A DNA stretch of 64,000 nt, taken from positions 248,001 to 312,000 of the forward strand of contig NZ_JAGHKP010000004.1 of the NCBI RefSeq assembly GCF_017742215.1, written 5' to 3'. This document shows positions 7,237 to 17,328 of the stretch, one piece after another. Positions within the stretch are counted from its first letter, which is position 1; the number at the start of each line of letters is the position of its first letter. Position numbers and translations under genes: made by a program. The notes under the pieces were generated by a model. It searched no databases. It saw only the letters and a program-made list of their open reading frames with translations, and was not told where the DNA came from. This stretch comes from Chitinophaga chungangae. Its GTDB lineage: Bacteria > Bacteroidota > Bacteroidia > Chitinophagales > Chitinophagaceae.

Positions 7237-9801
7237 ATGTTGAAGTCAAATAAGAACCGCCGCCATTTTCTGAAGAATTTTGCATTAGGCTGCATTGGCG
7301 CCACCGCGCTTCCCGCCGTTACTGCCGCAAAAGGCACGGAAGCGGGGGATAATACAGCTGCCGGCAATGCCCCGGGCGGCCGTGATTTTAACGGGAGTTA
7401 CAAAGGAAAATATATTAACCGCGTGGCTTTTCCCATCGGCGGCATTGGTGCGGGCATGTTCTGTATTGAAGGTACCGGCGCTATTTCCCACATGTCTGTC
7501 CGCCACAATCCCGAGATGTTTTTTGAACCGGCCATGTTTGCGGCCATCAGCATAAAAGGAATGCCGGACGGCGCAAGAGTGCTGGAGCAACAGGTTCCCG
7601 GATGGAAGAAGTTCGGGCAGCGCGATGCGGGCCTGGGCGGTACGGGCGGCGCTACATGGGGACTGCCGAGGTTTGAGGAAGCGGAGTTCAAAGCACGTTT
7701 CCCTTTTGCGGAGATCTCGCTCAAAGACCCGGCCGTGCCGCTGGCCGTGAGCATAAAAGGATGGAGCCCGTTTGTGCCGGCGGACGAAGATAATTCCAGC
7801 CTGCCCGTGGGCGCGTTGGAGTACGAGTTCACCAACACCGGCAAATCCGCGCAGGAATTTGTGTTCTCCTACAACGCCCGCAACTTCATGCGGCAGGGAG
7901 ACGCAGGGAATCATATCGGCGAACGGCAGAACGGATTTATTTTATCGCAGGATGCCCTTGCCGACGCCCCTGAAAAACAAGGCCACTTTGCGATCTTCAC
8001 TACAGACGATGCAGCGGTAACGGACCATTGCTGGTTCAGGGGCGGTTGGTTCGATCCTTTGTCCATGACGTGGAATACCATTAAAGCAGCGGAAATAAAA
8101 AACAACCCGCCTGTTGAAAAAGATGCGCCGGGCGCGTCGCTTTTTGTGCCGTTCCGGCTCGGGCCGAAGGAGAAAAAAACAATTCGCTTGATGATGGCCT
8201 GGTATGTGCCCGATTCAAAGCTGCGCATCGGTGATGATGCCAGCGGCGATCGTCCCGGGCAGCCGCGGTTTCACCGCCCCTGGTACAGCAGCCGGTTTAA
8301 AAACATCGGCGAAGTGGCGGATTATTGGAAAAACAATTACGATGATCTTCACCAAAAAACATCGCTCTTTACCGAAGCGTTCTATAAAAGCACTTTGCCC
8401 CCGGAAGTGACAGAAGCGGTCGCCGCCAATCTTACCATCCTCAAATCCGCTACCGTAATGCGCCAGTTCGACGGCCGCTTCTGGTGCTGGGAGGGCTGCG
8501 GCGACAACTGGGGCAGTTGCCACGGTTCCTGCACGCATGTATGGAATTACGCGCAGGCGGTGCCCCACCTGTTTCCCGCATTGGAAAGAAGCCTTCGCAA
8601 TACAGAGTTCCGGGAAAACCAGAATGCGGACGGGCACCAGGGTTTCCGCGCGAATATTCCCATTTCCCCGCTGGTGCACAACTTTCATGCGGCGGCAGAC
8701 GGGCAGCTGGGCGGTATCATGAAAGTATACCGGGAATGGCGCATCAGCGGCGACAACGACTGGCTGAAAAACATTTTCCCCGCCGTTAAAACCAGCATGG
8801 ACTATTGTATCCGTACCTGGGACCCGCGCCGGACAGGCGTGGTGGAAGAACCGCATCATAACACGTACGACATCGAGTTCTGGGGGCCAACCGGAATGTG
8901 TACCAGCTTCTATCTCGGCGCGCTGAAAGCTTTCTCGCTCATGGGCAAACATCTCGGCATCGATGTAAAAGACTACGAAGCCCTGTACGATAACGGGAAA
9001 AAATTCCTCGAAACAACGCTCTTCAACGGCGAATACTTCATTCAAAAAATACAATGGACGGGATTGAACGCTCCCGATCCGGCAAAAGCGCAATCGTTCC
9101 ACACCCACTATTCAGAAGAAGCCCAACGCCTGCTCAAAGCGGAAGGCCCCAAGTACCAGTATGGCGAAGGTTGTTTGTCCGACGGGATACTCGGTTCCTG
9201 GATCGCCCGCGTTTGCGGCATGGACGAACCGGTGGACGCCGCCAAAACAAAAAGCCACTTGCTCGCGGTGCACAAATACAATCTTAAAAAAGACCTGGGC
9301 GCGCATGCCAACCCGCAACGCCCCACCTTCGCGCTGGGCAATGAAGGCGGGCTCCTGCTCTGCTCATGGCCGAAAGGCGGGATGCTGTCGCTGCCGTTTG
9401 TTTACAGCAACGAAGTGTGGACGGGCATTGAATACCAGGTCGCTTCCCACCTGATGTTCATGGGCGAAGTGGAAAAAGGCCTCGAGATCGTGCGCGCCTG
9501 CCGCGGCCGCTACGACGGCTCCGTGCGCAACCCGTTCAACGAATACGAATGCGGCCACTGGTACGCCAGGGCCATGAGCAGTTACGGGATGCTGCAGGGC
9601 CTCACCGGCGTGCGTTACGACGCGGTGGACGGTACGCTTTTTATTGATTCCAAAGTAGGGGACTTCACCAGTTTTATTTCCACGGAAAAAGGTTTTGGCA
9701 CCGTCAGCCTGCGCAACGGCAAACCTTCGCTGCAGGTGGCATACGGCGCCATCCCGGTAAAACGGGTTAACGTATCAGGTAAAATAACGCAACCAGGATA
9801 A
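7237..9801 (+). CDS. GH116-family glycoside hydrolase, Tat-exported
   Basis: The 854-residue product starts at 7237; the N-terminus NRRHFLKNFALGCIG is a twin-arginine signal. Two family regions follow: an N-terminal beta domain (INRVAFPIGGIGAGMF) and a C-terminal helical barrel with GCGDNWGSCHGSCTHVWNY, HNTYDIEFWGPTG and YGEGCLSDGILGSW. The Asp in the last segment corresponds to the general acid of GH116. The family holds glucosylceramidases, beta-glucosidases and beta-xylosidases; an exo-beta-D-arabinofuranosidase has also been reported in GH116. Here a GH172 gene and a D-arabinose-type oxidative pathway share its operator, which favours an arabinofuranosidase role, but that is inference. 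It heads the plus arm, followed by SusC. Confidence 0.85.
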   Translation: MLKSNKNRRHFLKNFALGCIGATALPAVTAAKGTEAGDNTAAGNAPGGRDFNGSYKGKYINRVAFPIGGIGAGMFCIEGTGAISHMSVRHNPEMFFEPAMFAAISIKGMPDGARVLEQQVPGWKKFGQRDAGLGGTGGATWGLPRFEEAEFKARFPFAEISLKDPAVPLAVSIKGWSPFVPADEDNSSLPVGALEYEFTNTGKSAQEFVFSYNARNFMRQGDAGNHIGERQNGFILSQDALADAPEKQGHFAIFTTDDAAVTDHCWFRGGWFDPLSMTWNTIKAAEIKNNPPVEKDAPGASLFVPFRLGPKEKKTIRLMMAWYVPDSKLRIGDDASGDRPGQPRFHRPWYSSRFKNIGEVADYWKNNYDDLHQKTSLFTEAFYKSTLPPEVTEAVAANLTILKSATVMRQFDGRFWCWEGCGDNWGSCHGSCTHVWNYAQAVPHLFPALERSLRNTEFRENQNADGHQGFRANIPISPLVHNFHAAADGQLGGIMKVYREWRISGDNDWLKNIFPAVKTSMDYCIRTWDPRRTGVVEEPHHNTYDIEFWGPTGMCTSFYLGALKAFSLMGKHLGIDVKDYEALYDNGKKFLETTLFNGEYFIQKIQWTGLNAPDPAKAQSFHTHYSEEAQRLLKAEGPKYQYGEGCLSDGILGSWIARVCGMDEPVDAAKTKSHLLAVHKYNLKKDLGAHANPQRPTFALGNEGGLLLCSWPKGGMLSLPFVYSNEVWTGIEYQVASHLMFMGEVEKGLEIVRACRGRYDGSVRNPFNEYECGHWYARAMSSYGMLQGLTGVRYDAVDGTLFIDSKVGDFTSFISTEKGFGTVSLRNGKPSLQVAYGAIPVKRVNVSGKITQPG

Positions 9802-9851
9802 TCAGCCAGGATCAACACACAACAGCCAAAACAAAATTTTTTGCACATAAT

Positions 9852-9867
9852 GCTTAAACGTTTAAGC
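9852..9867. promoter_or_regulatory. LacI-type operator 2 (upstream of SusC)
   Basis: GCTTAAACGTTTAAGC, a perfect 16-bp palindrome, the best copy in the window. It sits 52 bases before the SusC start at 9919 and after the GH116 stop, so SusC probably has its own regulated promoter. A TTTG at 9840-9843 with a weak -7-like TAAGCTTT at 9863-9870, overlapping the operator, would suit direct repression. Confidence 0.85.
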
Positions 9868-9918
9868 TTTTTGCCTATGAATTCATTTATTCCTTTCACC
9901 AATTTTAAAACCAATATC

Positions 9919-12900
9919 ATGTTCAAACGATGCTTACCAAAAACAGGAAAATTCCGGTGGGTTTTCTTCCTGTTGCTGTACTGTTTGGTAGCTGCCGGAT
10001 CGATGGCGCAGGCGGACAATAACAGGAACGGCGCACAGGCACGCCAGTCGGGAATCAAGATCGTGGGAGTAATATCAAGCCAGCGGGGAGAACGCCTTCC
10101 CGGCGTTACCGTGAATGAAACCGGCACCAACAATTTCGCATTGTCCGGCGAAACCGGGGAATACGCCATCTTTGTGCTGAACCGGAATGCACGGCTTACC
10201 TTCCATTTCATGGGATATAAATCCGTTACCGTCCCCGTCGGGCAAAAAGATATACTGGACGCCATATTGCAGGATAGCGTTACGGCCATGAATGAAGTGA
10301 TCGTGGTCGGTTTCGGCACACAGAAAAAAGCTTCCGTGGTGGGAGCCATCAGCACGGTAAAACCCGCCCAGCTGCAGTTAACGCCCAACAGGTCGATCAG
10401 CAACAACCTCGCGGGCATGGTGCCCGGTATTATCGCTGTACAGCGCAGCGGCGACCCATGGTCCAACAACTCCGATTTCTGGATCCGCGGCATCAGCACG
10501 TTTGGCGGCAACTCCAGGCCGCTGGTGTTGGTAGATGGTGTGGAACGCAGCCTGAACGATATAGACCCGGAAGAAATTGAATCTTTTTCCGTATTAAAAG
10601 ATGCGGCCGCAAGCGCCGTGTATGGCGTGCGCGGCGCCAACGGGGTGATCATGATCAACACCAAACGCGGTAAAATGGGGCCGCCGCAGGTCAGCTTCCG
10701 TTTCGAAAGGGCCACCACCTCCCTCACGCAGGTGCCGGAATACATCGGCGCGGTGAAGTACCTGGAACTGATGAACGAGATCTACGCCGACGCAGGCAGG
10801 CCGCCTTTTAAGCCGGACGATATCCTGCAGAAATACCGCGATCAGTCGGACCCCGAACTATACCCCGATATCAACTGGTGGAAAGTGGTGGCGAAAGACC
10901 ATGCCAGTAACATGCGGGCCAACCTGAACCTGAACGGGGGCAATAATTTTTTACGGTACGCGCTGGAGCTGGGCTACTTCAACGAAGACGGCCTCATTCG
11001 CAGAGATCCCGAGCAGGCATGGAATTCCGGGTTGAAGGTGGACCGCTACAACGTACGTTCCAACGTTGACCTGAACGTAACACCCACCACGGTGTTGCGC
11101 GTGAACCTGGGCGGTTACCTGCAAACCCGCAACGGGCCTCCCGGCGATGCCAACGAAACCAATTTCGGCATCTTTTACCAGGCTTCGCGTATTCCTCCCT
11201 TTGTGCATCCGCCCCAATACGAAAACGGGGCGCTGCCTCGTGTGGACTTCCGCGAAAACCCCTGGGCCTGGGCCACGCAAAGAGGGTATGAGCGCTGGAA
11301 CATCTACCAGCTGCAATCCACTACCGCTATCGAACAAGACCTGAAAGGGATCACGCCCGGGTTGAAAGCCAAACTGACCTTCGCTTTCGATAAATTTTCC
11401 GGGAACTCGGTGAGAAGAAGCAAAGACCCGGATTATTACAAACCCGCCGCCGGAAGGAACGCCGATGGCAGCCTGGCGCTGGAAATACAAAGCCATGGCC
11501 AGCAGTATCTCGGTTTTGAAAGGAACAGCCAGTGGGGCGACCAGGCGGTTTACCTGGAAGGAATGGTGTCTTACGCCAAAGTGCTGAACGAAAAACATGA
11601 TATCAACACCATGTTCCTGTACAACCAGCGGAATTACGACCGGGGAGATAACCTGCCGTACCGCAACCAGGGTATTGCGGGGCGGTTTTCTTATACCTAT
11701 GGCAGCCGTTATATCGCCGAGTTTAATTTCGGTTACAACGGGTCCGAGAATTTTGAGCGGGGAAAACGGTTCGGGTTCTTCCCCGCTGCAGCTCTCGGCT
11801 GGATCGTGTCGCAGGAAAAATTCATGATGCCGCTCAGGGACGTGATCTCCAACCTGAAGTTCAGGGGTTCCTGGGGTAAAGCGGGCAACAGTGTTTTAGG
11901 ACAGAACATCGGGGACAGGAGATTTGCCTACATTTCTACCATCGCCGATTTTAGTTATTACCGCTGGGGGGTAGATAATGATATTTACCGCCTGGGAAGG
12001 GCGGAAGGAGATGTGGGCGTACCGGGCTTGACCTGGGAAACGGTGACCAAACGCGACCTGGGGATGGAGCTCGGGCTTTTTAAAGGCGCCATCAATTTGA
12101 ATGTGGACTTCTTCTGGGAGAATCGTGAAGACATCTTCATGCAACGGAACAATATTCCGGGGTCCGCGGGTTTCAACAGGCCCGTGTGGGCGAATTTTGG
12201 AAAGGTGGAGAACAAGGGTGTTGAGCTGTCGCTGAACGTGGAGAAGAATTTTTCAAAAGACTGGTCGGTAACTGCGATGGGAAACTATACCTACGCACAT
12301 AACAAAAGAACGGAGATCGACGAACCGCTGGCTGTTTTAGGCACTCACCGCTCAGCAACCGGCACGCCGGTAGGTCAGCTCTTCGGCTTGATATCCCAGG
12401 GCCTGTTCACCGATGGTGATTTTGACGCCAACGGCCAGTTAAAACCGGGAATTCCAAGCCAGTCATTCAGCCAGGTGTTAAGACCGGGCGACATCCGGTA
12501 CCGCGACATGAATGGGGACAACGTGATCAACGACCTGGACAGAACGGCCATCGGCGGCACCCGTATGCCGGAGGTCATTTACGGATTTGGAGCCACCATC
12601 CGCTATAAGCTCGTAGACGTTGGGTTCTTTTTCCAGGGAGCCGGTAAAACCTGGCAGGTGCTGAGCGGGGAAAACTGGATGCCCGGAACGGCGCTCGGCG
12701 CCACCGGCAATATTTACAGCAACATCGACGACCGCTGGACGCCGAAAGTGCCCAGGCAGGACGTGTTCTGGCCCCGGCTTACCTACGGCGTGAACGCCAA
12801 TAACGAACAGGCTTCCACCTGGTGGCTGAAAGATATGAGCTTCCTGCGGCTGAAGAACGTGGAAGTGGGCGTTACGCTCCCGGAACAATGGAGCAGGCGC

Positions 12901-13056
12901 GCGTCCATCAGCAACTTCAGGATTTTCGCAAGGGCTGCCAATATCCTCACGCTGTCTGATTTCAAACTATGGGACCCGGAACTGGAAACGACCGACGGGC
13001 TGAAATACCCGCTCACGAAATCCGTTTCATTCGGCGTGAATGTAAATTTCAAATGA
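9919..13056 (+). CDS. SusC/RagA-type TonB-dependent outer-membrane transporter
   Basis: A 1045-residue protein with a signal peptide, a carboxypeptidase-regulatory-like domain (residues about 55-120), the plug domain (NEVIVVGFGTQKKASVVGAI, then LKDAAASAVYGVRGANGV) and a 22-strand barrel ending in Phe-Lys. This is the SusC architecture for import of oligosaccharides with a SusD partner. The start at 9919 is preferred over earlier Met codons because the operator lies in that leader and the signal peptide then begins normally (MFKRCLPK). It is followed 41 bases later by SusD. The substrate is inferred from neighbours only. Confidence 0.95.
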   Translation: MFKRCLPKTGKFRWVFFLLLYCLVAAGSMAQADNNRNGAQARQSGIKIVGVISSQRGERLPGVTVNETGTNNFALSGETGEYAIFVLNRNARLTFHFMGYKSVTVPVGQKDILDAILQDSVTAMNEVIVVGFGTQKKASVVGAISTVKPAQLQLTPNRSISNNLAGMVPGIIAVQRSGDPWSNNSDFWIRGISTFGGNSRPLVLVDGVERSLNDIDPEEIESFSVLKDAAASAVYGVRGANGVIMINTKRGKMGPPQVSFRFERATTSLTQVPEYIGAVKYLELMNEIYADAGRPPFKPDDILQKYRDQSDPELYPDINWWKVVAKDHASNMRANLNLNGGNNFLRYALELGYFNEDGLIRRDPEQAWNSGLKVDRYNVRSNVDLNVTPTTVLRVNLGGYLQTRNGPPGDANETNFGIFYQASRIPPFVHPPQYENGALPRVDFRENPWAWATQRGYERWNIYQLQSTTAIEQDLKGITPGLKAKLTFAFDKFSGNSVRRSKDPDYYKPAAGRNADGSLALEIQSHGQQYLGFERNSQWGDQAVYLEGMVSYAKVLNEKHDINTMFLYNQRNYDRGDNLPYRNQGIAGRFSYTYGSRYIAEFNFGYNGSENFERGKRFGFFPAAALGWIVSQEKFMMPLRDVISNLKFRGSWGKAGNSVLGQNIGDRRFAYISTIADFSYYRWGVDNDIYRLGRAEGDVGVPGLTWETVTKRDLGMELGLFKGAINLNVDFFWENREDIFMQRNNIPGSAGFNRPVWANFGKVENKGVELSLNVEKNFSKDWSVTAMGNYTYAHNKRTEIDEPLAVLGTHRSATGTPVGQLFGLISQGLFTDGDFDANGQLKPGIPSQSFSQVLRPGDIRYRDMNGDNVINDLDRTAIGGTRMPEVIYGFGATIRYKLVDVGFFFQGAGKTWQVLSGENWMPGTALGATGNIYSNIDDRWTPKVPRQDVFWPRLTYGVNANNEQASTWWLKDMSFLRLKNVEVGVTLPEQWSRRASISNFRIFARAANILTLSDFKLWDPELETTDGLKYPLTKSVSFGVNVNFK

Positions 13057-13097
13057 CGCCTTCGGCACAGCGAAAGTTCTCAATTAAATCTTCAGTA

Positions 13098-14963
13098 ATG
13101 AAAACGAACAAAATATTCATAATGATAACGGTCCTGCTGCTGGTAACAACAGCCGGCTGTAAAAAATTCCTCGATAAAATGCCGGACGACCAGCTGACGA
13201 TGGACGCGATCTTTAACGACAAGATCCGTACGGAAGACTGGCTGGCAGGCGTGTATTCCGGTATACCCAGCCCCATCTGGGGTTATTTTAAGGACCAGGG
13301 ATTTAATATCATGGGCGATGATATGACCATCCCTGCAGAGTGGGCGCCCTTTGGCTGGAGAAACGTGTACGCCTATACGGTGGGCGACTGGAACCCCGGC
13401 TCGGCATGGAACCCGTACTATTGGGTGGAGCTGCCCAAACGCATCCGTTCCGCGCTCATTTTTCAGCAGCAGGTGAAGCCGCTTCCGGGAGTGAGCGACG
13501 CAGACGTGGAGAACATGAAAGCCCAGTGCCGCTTCCTGATCGCTTATTATTATGCTTTGATGATCGAACTGTATGGCCCTATCCCGTTCAGGCCGGGCAT
13601 TATAGAAAGCGTGGATGCGCCGGCTTCGGAACTGATGACCACCCAGTCGCCTTACGATGAGGTAGTGGATTGGATCGATAAGGAACTGAAAGAAGTAGCG
13701 GGAAAACTGCCGGCGGAATATGCGCCCGCTATTTACGGAAGCGCGCACGACTGGGGAAAAGCAACGTCGATCATGTGTCTCGCCATCAGGGCGAGGGTGC
13801 TGCTTTTTGCCGCAAGCCCGTTGTTCAACGGCAACGCAGATCTGAAAGACTGGAAAAATAAAAACGGCGACAACATGTTTAACCCCGCATACGACCCCAA
13901 TAAGTGGAAACGCGCGGCGGATGCATGCAAAGAACTGGTGGACGCCGCCGAAGCCGCGGGCTACCGGTTGTATACGGAGAATAATACCGATGGGACCGTA
14001 GATCCGTTCATGTCGTATTACAACATGTCGCTGAAAAAATTTTCCGAAGGCAACAGGGAAATTATTTTCGGAAGGCCGGACAATCCTGATATCAACGGCT
14101 GGGAAGCGCATCACCTGCCTATCGGGATAGGCGGCAATGGCGGCCTCGGCGTTACCCAGGAACTGGTTGACGCATTTTATATGAAAAACGGCCTGCCTAT
14201 TACAGATGCGGCTTCGGGGTATACGGAAAAAGGTTTTGCAGCGGATATGGAAAAAAGAAATACAAGATGGCCGGGCGGCGGCCCGGAAGTAGGGACCGTT
14301 ACGCTGCCGGGCACTTTTAACATGTATTGCAACCGCGAGCCTCGCTTTTACGTATCGGTGATTTTTGACGGGGCATGGCTGGGCGTAGACAGGCGCAAAG
14401 CGGAGTTTGTGCAGGGCGGAAGGGATACCCGTTTTTCGTTTGACGCGCCGCAGAACGGTTATAATGTACGGAAAAGGATCAACCTCGACGTATTCCCCAG
14501 GGAAGGAAGGTTCAATTATCAGCCCGGGATCATCTACCGCTTGGCGGAGGCTTATCTCAGTTACGCCGAAGCATTGAACGAATCGGCGCCGGGCGATCCC
14601 GATATCCTGAAATACCTCAATAAGGTCCGGGAAAGAGCCGGCATTCCTCCTGTTGCGGCGGGAAAACCGCAGGACGAAATGCGCAGGATCATCAGAACGG
14701 AACGGAGGATCGAATTTAATTGTGAAGGCATCCGCTTCCACGACATCCGCCGTTGGAAAGCAGGAGAAGAGTTTTTGAACAGGGGGCTTTACGGCATGAA
14801 TTTCAGCGGGAACGAAAGAAGCGACGATCCCGCTAATCCCAATGCGTTTTTTAAACGCACGTTTTACAAAAACAAAATATTCACAAAGAAAATGTATCTA
14901 TGGCCGGTGCCGCAGGCGCAGATGGACATCAATCCCAACCTGGTACAGGCCCCGGGGTATTAA
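13098..14963 (+). CDS. SusD/RagB-type glycan-binding lipoprotein
   Basis: A 621-residue surface lipoprotein with lipobox VTTAGC (Cys21), the N-terminal helical SusD signature (KKFLDKMPDDQLTMDAIF), the TPR-like helices around QCRFLIAYYYALMIELYGPIPF and the C-terminal block RTERRIEFNCEGIRFHDIRRW. It caps the SusC barrel and captures glycan. The start at 13098 is fixed by the lipoprotein signal; the upstream extension of the frame overlaps SusC. The family's usual length is about 500-600, so it is slightly long but regular. Confidence 0.95.
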   Translation: MKTNKIFIMITVLLLVTTAGCKKFLDKMPDDQLTMDAIFNDKIRTEDWLAGVYSGIPSPIWGYFKDQGFNIMGDDMTIPAEWAPFGWRNVYAYTVGDWNPGSAWNPYYWVELPKRIRSALIFQQQVKPLPGVSDADVENMKAQCRFLIAYYYALMIELYGPIPFRPGIIESVDAPASELMTTQSPYDEVVDWIDKELKEVAGKLPAEYAPAIYGSAHDWGKATSIMCLAIRARVLLFAASPLFNGNADLKDWKNKNGDNMFNPAYDPNKWKRAADACKELVDAAEAAGYRLYTENNTDGTVDPFMSYYNMSLKKFSEGNREIIFGRPDNPDINGWEAHHLPIGIGGNGGLGVTQELVDAFYMKNGLPITDAASGYTEKGFAADMEKRNTRWPGGGPEVGTVTLPGTFNMYCNREPRFYVSVIFDGAWLGVDRRKAEFVQGGRDTRFSFDAPQNGYNVRKRINLDVFPREGRFNYQPGIIYRLAEAYLSYAEALNESAPGDPDILKYLNKVRERAGIPPVAAGKPQDEMRRIIRTERRIEFNCEGIRFHDIRRWKAGEEFLNRGLYGMNFSGNERSDDPANPNAFFKRTFYKNKIFTKKMYLWPVPQAQMDINPNLVQAPGY

Positions 14964-15001
14964 TGCATCCCGGCAGGAAAAAATAATACAAACGGGAAAC
15001 T

Positions 15002-16030
15002 ATGGATAACAACAAAAGCGCACGGATAATTACATCCGTGCGCAGGTATTTTCTGACGGCGGCTATGCTGGCAGGCATGCAGCTGGCCGCCGCCGGGCAG
15101 GCAAACGACTGGGTCCGCCGGGACAGTACGGTGTGGGGCATCCGCAACGGCATGGTGGTAGGCTTGTGGCCCGCCGCCATCGAAAACCTGAAACAGGGCG
15201 CCAATGGCGGCCCGCGGGGGCTGTTCAGGATCGGGTACGAGTATATGGGCATCGTGTACCATATCAACTACATCGCGGTGGAACCGGTGGTGAACGGGCG
15301 GATCGAGTTCAGCGAAATTTCGCCTTCCGCTTCAGACGGGAAGTGGGGGAAACTGATGTGGGTCAGCGACACTTTCAATACAGCCGACGCGGTGGGGATG
15401 TACGTGCAGATCGAAAAGTTCGCCAACGGCGCGCATCCTTACCTGAAGCTGAGCATTTCCAGGAACAGGCCGGAGGAATTGTGCATCGAGGTGTTCCATC
15501 ATCCTGACAGCGCGCCGATGGAACGGTGCGGCATTACCGCCACCATGGGCAATTATTCCCGGCTCAGGAAATTGTACCTCAAAGATTCCGTGGTTAATTC
15601 GCGGGTATTGTATGCGGGGTACAACGGCATCGGTTTTATTGAAAAAGCGCCATACTCCGCCGGTAACATAAGGGTCGATCAACACGGCGACTTCATCGTG
15701 GCCGCCACGCCCGACGAATCGTTCGCCGAACTGGCAGCATGGCCGCAGCAGCCGGCATATTGGATGCGGTGGAACTGGCGGTACCGGCCCTTTTATATGC
15801 TCACGCAATATTGGCGGAAAGAAAAGAACGGGGCGGACGTTACGCTCCAGGTGCGGGTGAATGGCCGCGCGAAGTATTGGAACGGCGGCGGGAAAGATCC
15901 AAAAAACTACATCGATATACCGGGCGGCCCTTCGTTCGAAAATTTCGAGCTGCGCGAAAAGTATGTACCCGGCCAGCGTTTTTATTTCGGCCTTACCCGT
16001 AAAACGGCGGAAGAACTGCTTTCTCTTTAA
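15002..16030 (+). CDS. Secreted protein of unknown function in the GH116/SusCD arm
   Basis: A 342-residue protein whose N-terminus (basic start, then YFLTAAMLAGMQLAAAGQA) is a signal peptide. The mature part is rich in aromatic residues and beta-like segments (GLFRIGYEYMGIVYHINY, MVVGLWPAAIENL, YWMRWNWRYRPFYMLTQYW). I recognise no family. It begins 39 bases after SusD, so it is probably co-transcribed, and it converges on the FucP gene with overlapping stop codons at 16027-16030. Its place at the end of the enzyme/SusCD arm suggests a glycan-active or glycan-binding role; this is only inference. Confidence 0.75.
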   Translation: MDNNKSARIITSVRRYFLTAAMLAGMQLAAAGQANDWVRRDSTVWGIRNGMVVGLWPAAIENLKQGANGGPRGLFRIGYEYMGIVYHINYIAVEPVVNGRIEFSEISPSASDGKWGKLMWVSDTFNTADAVGMYVQIEKFANGAHPYLKLSISRNRPEELCIEVFHHPDSAPMERCGITATMGNYSRLRKLYLKDSVVNSRVLYAGYNGIGFIEKAPYSAGNIRVDQHGDFIVAATPDESFAELAAWPQQPAYWMRWNWRYRPFYMLTQYWRKEKNGADVTLQVRVNGRAKYWNGGGKDPKNYIDIPGGPSFENFELREKYVPGQRFYFGLTRKTAEELLSL

Positions 16031-17319
16031 TGAGAAGGCAGTTCTTTTACCTGCGCCGGCAGTGAATGCCGCCAGGCGTAATACAATACGACCGCAAAAC
16101 AAACCAGCGGTACCACATAGGCCAGCTGCACATTGTAATAATAAGCGGTAGCGCCCAATCCCAGCGGCACCAGCGCGCCGCCCACGATAGACATCACGAG
16201 GAATGCCGACGCCGTTTTCGTTTCGTTGCCCAGGTCTTTGATCGCCATCGAAAAAATGGTGGGGAACATGATGGACATAAAAAACTCTACCGCCAGCAGG
16301 AAATAAACGCCCACTATGCCGCCCTGCAATACGCAGTATGCCAGCAGCAATACACTGGCGCCGCTATAGATCATCAGCAATATGCGGGGAGATATTTTCC
16401 GCATCAGCAGGGTGCCCGCGTAGCGGCCCAGCATAAAACAAAGCAGCAGCATGCCCAGGAAAGTGGTGGCTTCCGTTTCAGGCATGCCGGCGCTGAACCC
16501 CGCATACCGGATAAAAAAACTGGAAATGCATACCTGCGCTCCTACGTAAGCAAACTGCGCAATTACGCCCCAGCGGAAATGTACGTGGCGGAATACGCGC
16601 AGGTTCAGGCTGAGGTTGCTGCCATGTTCTTCCTGCACTTTTGGAAAATGGACGAGGCGGAAAATGAGCGCCACCACCAGCAACGTGCCTGCAATCACGA
16701 GGTAAGGCGCCTGCACGGACCTCGCTTCGTCCAGCAGGTAATTATTCAGCGCTTCGGGGCTCATGGCGTTTAATTGGTCTGCGCTGTATTCTTTGCCGGA
16801 CAGGATCACCTTGCTCAGGAAAAACGCCGCCACAAAAGCGCCCAGCCCATTAAAAGCCTGCGCGAAGTTGAGGCGCGGCACGGAAGTTTCTTTCGGCCCG
16901 ATCACGGTAATGTAAGGATTGGCGGCCGTTTCGAGAAAGGTCATGCCAGCCGCCACCAGGAACAGCGCGAACAGGAACAGGCCGAAAGACCGCAGTTCCG
17001 CTGCGGGAAAAAACAGCACGGCGCCGGCAGCCGCTATCAGCAGCCCGGTGATGATCCCGGTTTTGTAACTCCATTTCCGCATCACCCATGCCGCGGGCAG
17101 CGCAAAAAAGAAATAACTCACCCAATACGCGGAATCGATGAAAGCGGACTGAAAATCGTTCAGCTGGCAGGCTTTCCGCAGGTGGGGGATCAGCACGGGT
17201 ATCAGGTTGCCGGTGAGCGCCCATAAAAAGAACAGGCTCACCACCAGCACGAAAGTCAGCTTCATAGCGCTGCTGCGTGGCGCCAGCGTGTCGTTTTTCA
17301 TTTCAAGTGTGGAATTCAT
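16027..17319 (-). CDS. fucP: FucP-type sugar:proton symporter (MFS)
   Basis: A 430-residue permease with about 12 membrane segments and FucP-family marks: FFLWALTGNLIPVLIPHLRKA in the first helix region, FLETAANPYITVIGP and LNFAQAFNGLGA. E. coli FucP carries L-fucose and also D-arabinose and L-galactose, which share their ring configuration. It is the last gene of a tightly packed minus-strand operon (9 bases after the FAH gene) that holds a full non-phosphorylating oxidation route, so it likely brings the free monosaccharide across the inner membrane. Confidence 0.88.
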   Translation of the reverse strand: MNSTLEMKNDTLAPRSSAMKLTFVLVVSLFFLWALTGNLIPVLIPHLRKACQLNDFQSAFIDSAYWVSYFFFALPAAWVMRKWSYKTGIITGLLIAAAGAVLFFPAAELRSFGLFLFALFLVAAGMTFLETAANPYITVIGPKETSVPRLNFAQAFNGLGAFVAAFFLSKVILSGKEYSADQLNAMSPEALNNYLLDEARSVQAPYLVIAGTLLVVALIFRLVHFPKVQEEHGSNLSLNLRVFRHVHFRWGVIAQFAYVGAQVCISSFFIRYAGFSAGMPETEATTFLGMLLLCFMLGRYAGTLLMRKISPRILLMIYSGASVLLLAYCVLQGGIVGVYFLLAVEFFMSIMFPTIFSMAIKDLGNETKTASAFLVMSIVGGALVPLGLGATAYYYNVQLAYVVPLVCFAVVLYYAWRHSLPAQVKELPSH

Positions 17320-17328
17320 AACGGCGTT

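Noticed and set aside
7285..9341. Long minus-strand open frames within GH116 (for instance 8215-9108)
   Set aside because: Shadows of a GC-rich coding gene; no signal peptides, domains or spacing that suggest real genes.
13092..14741. 549-codon minus-strand open frame opposite SusD
   Set aside because: Antisense shadow; the SusD frame has clear family motifs and the antisense product has none.
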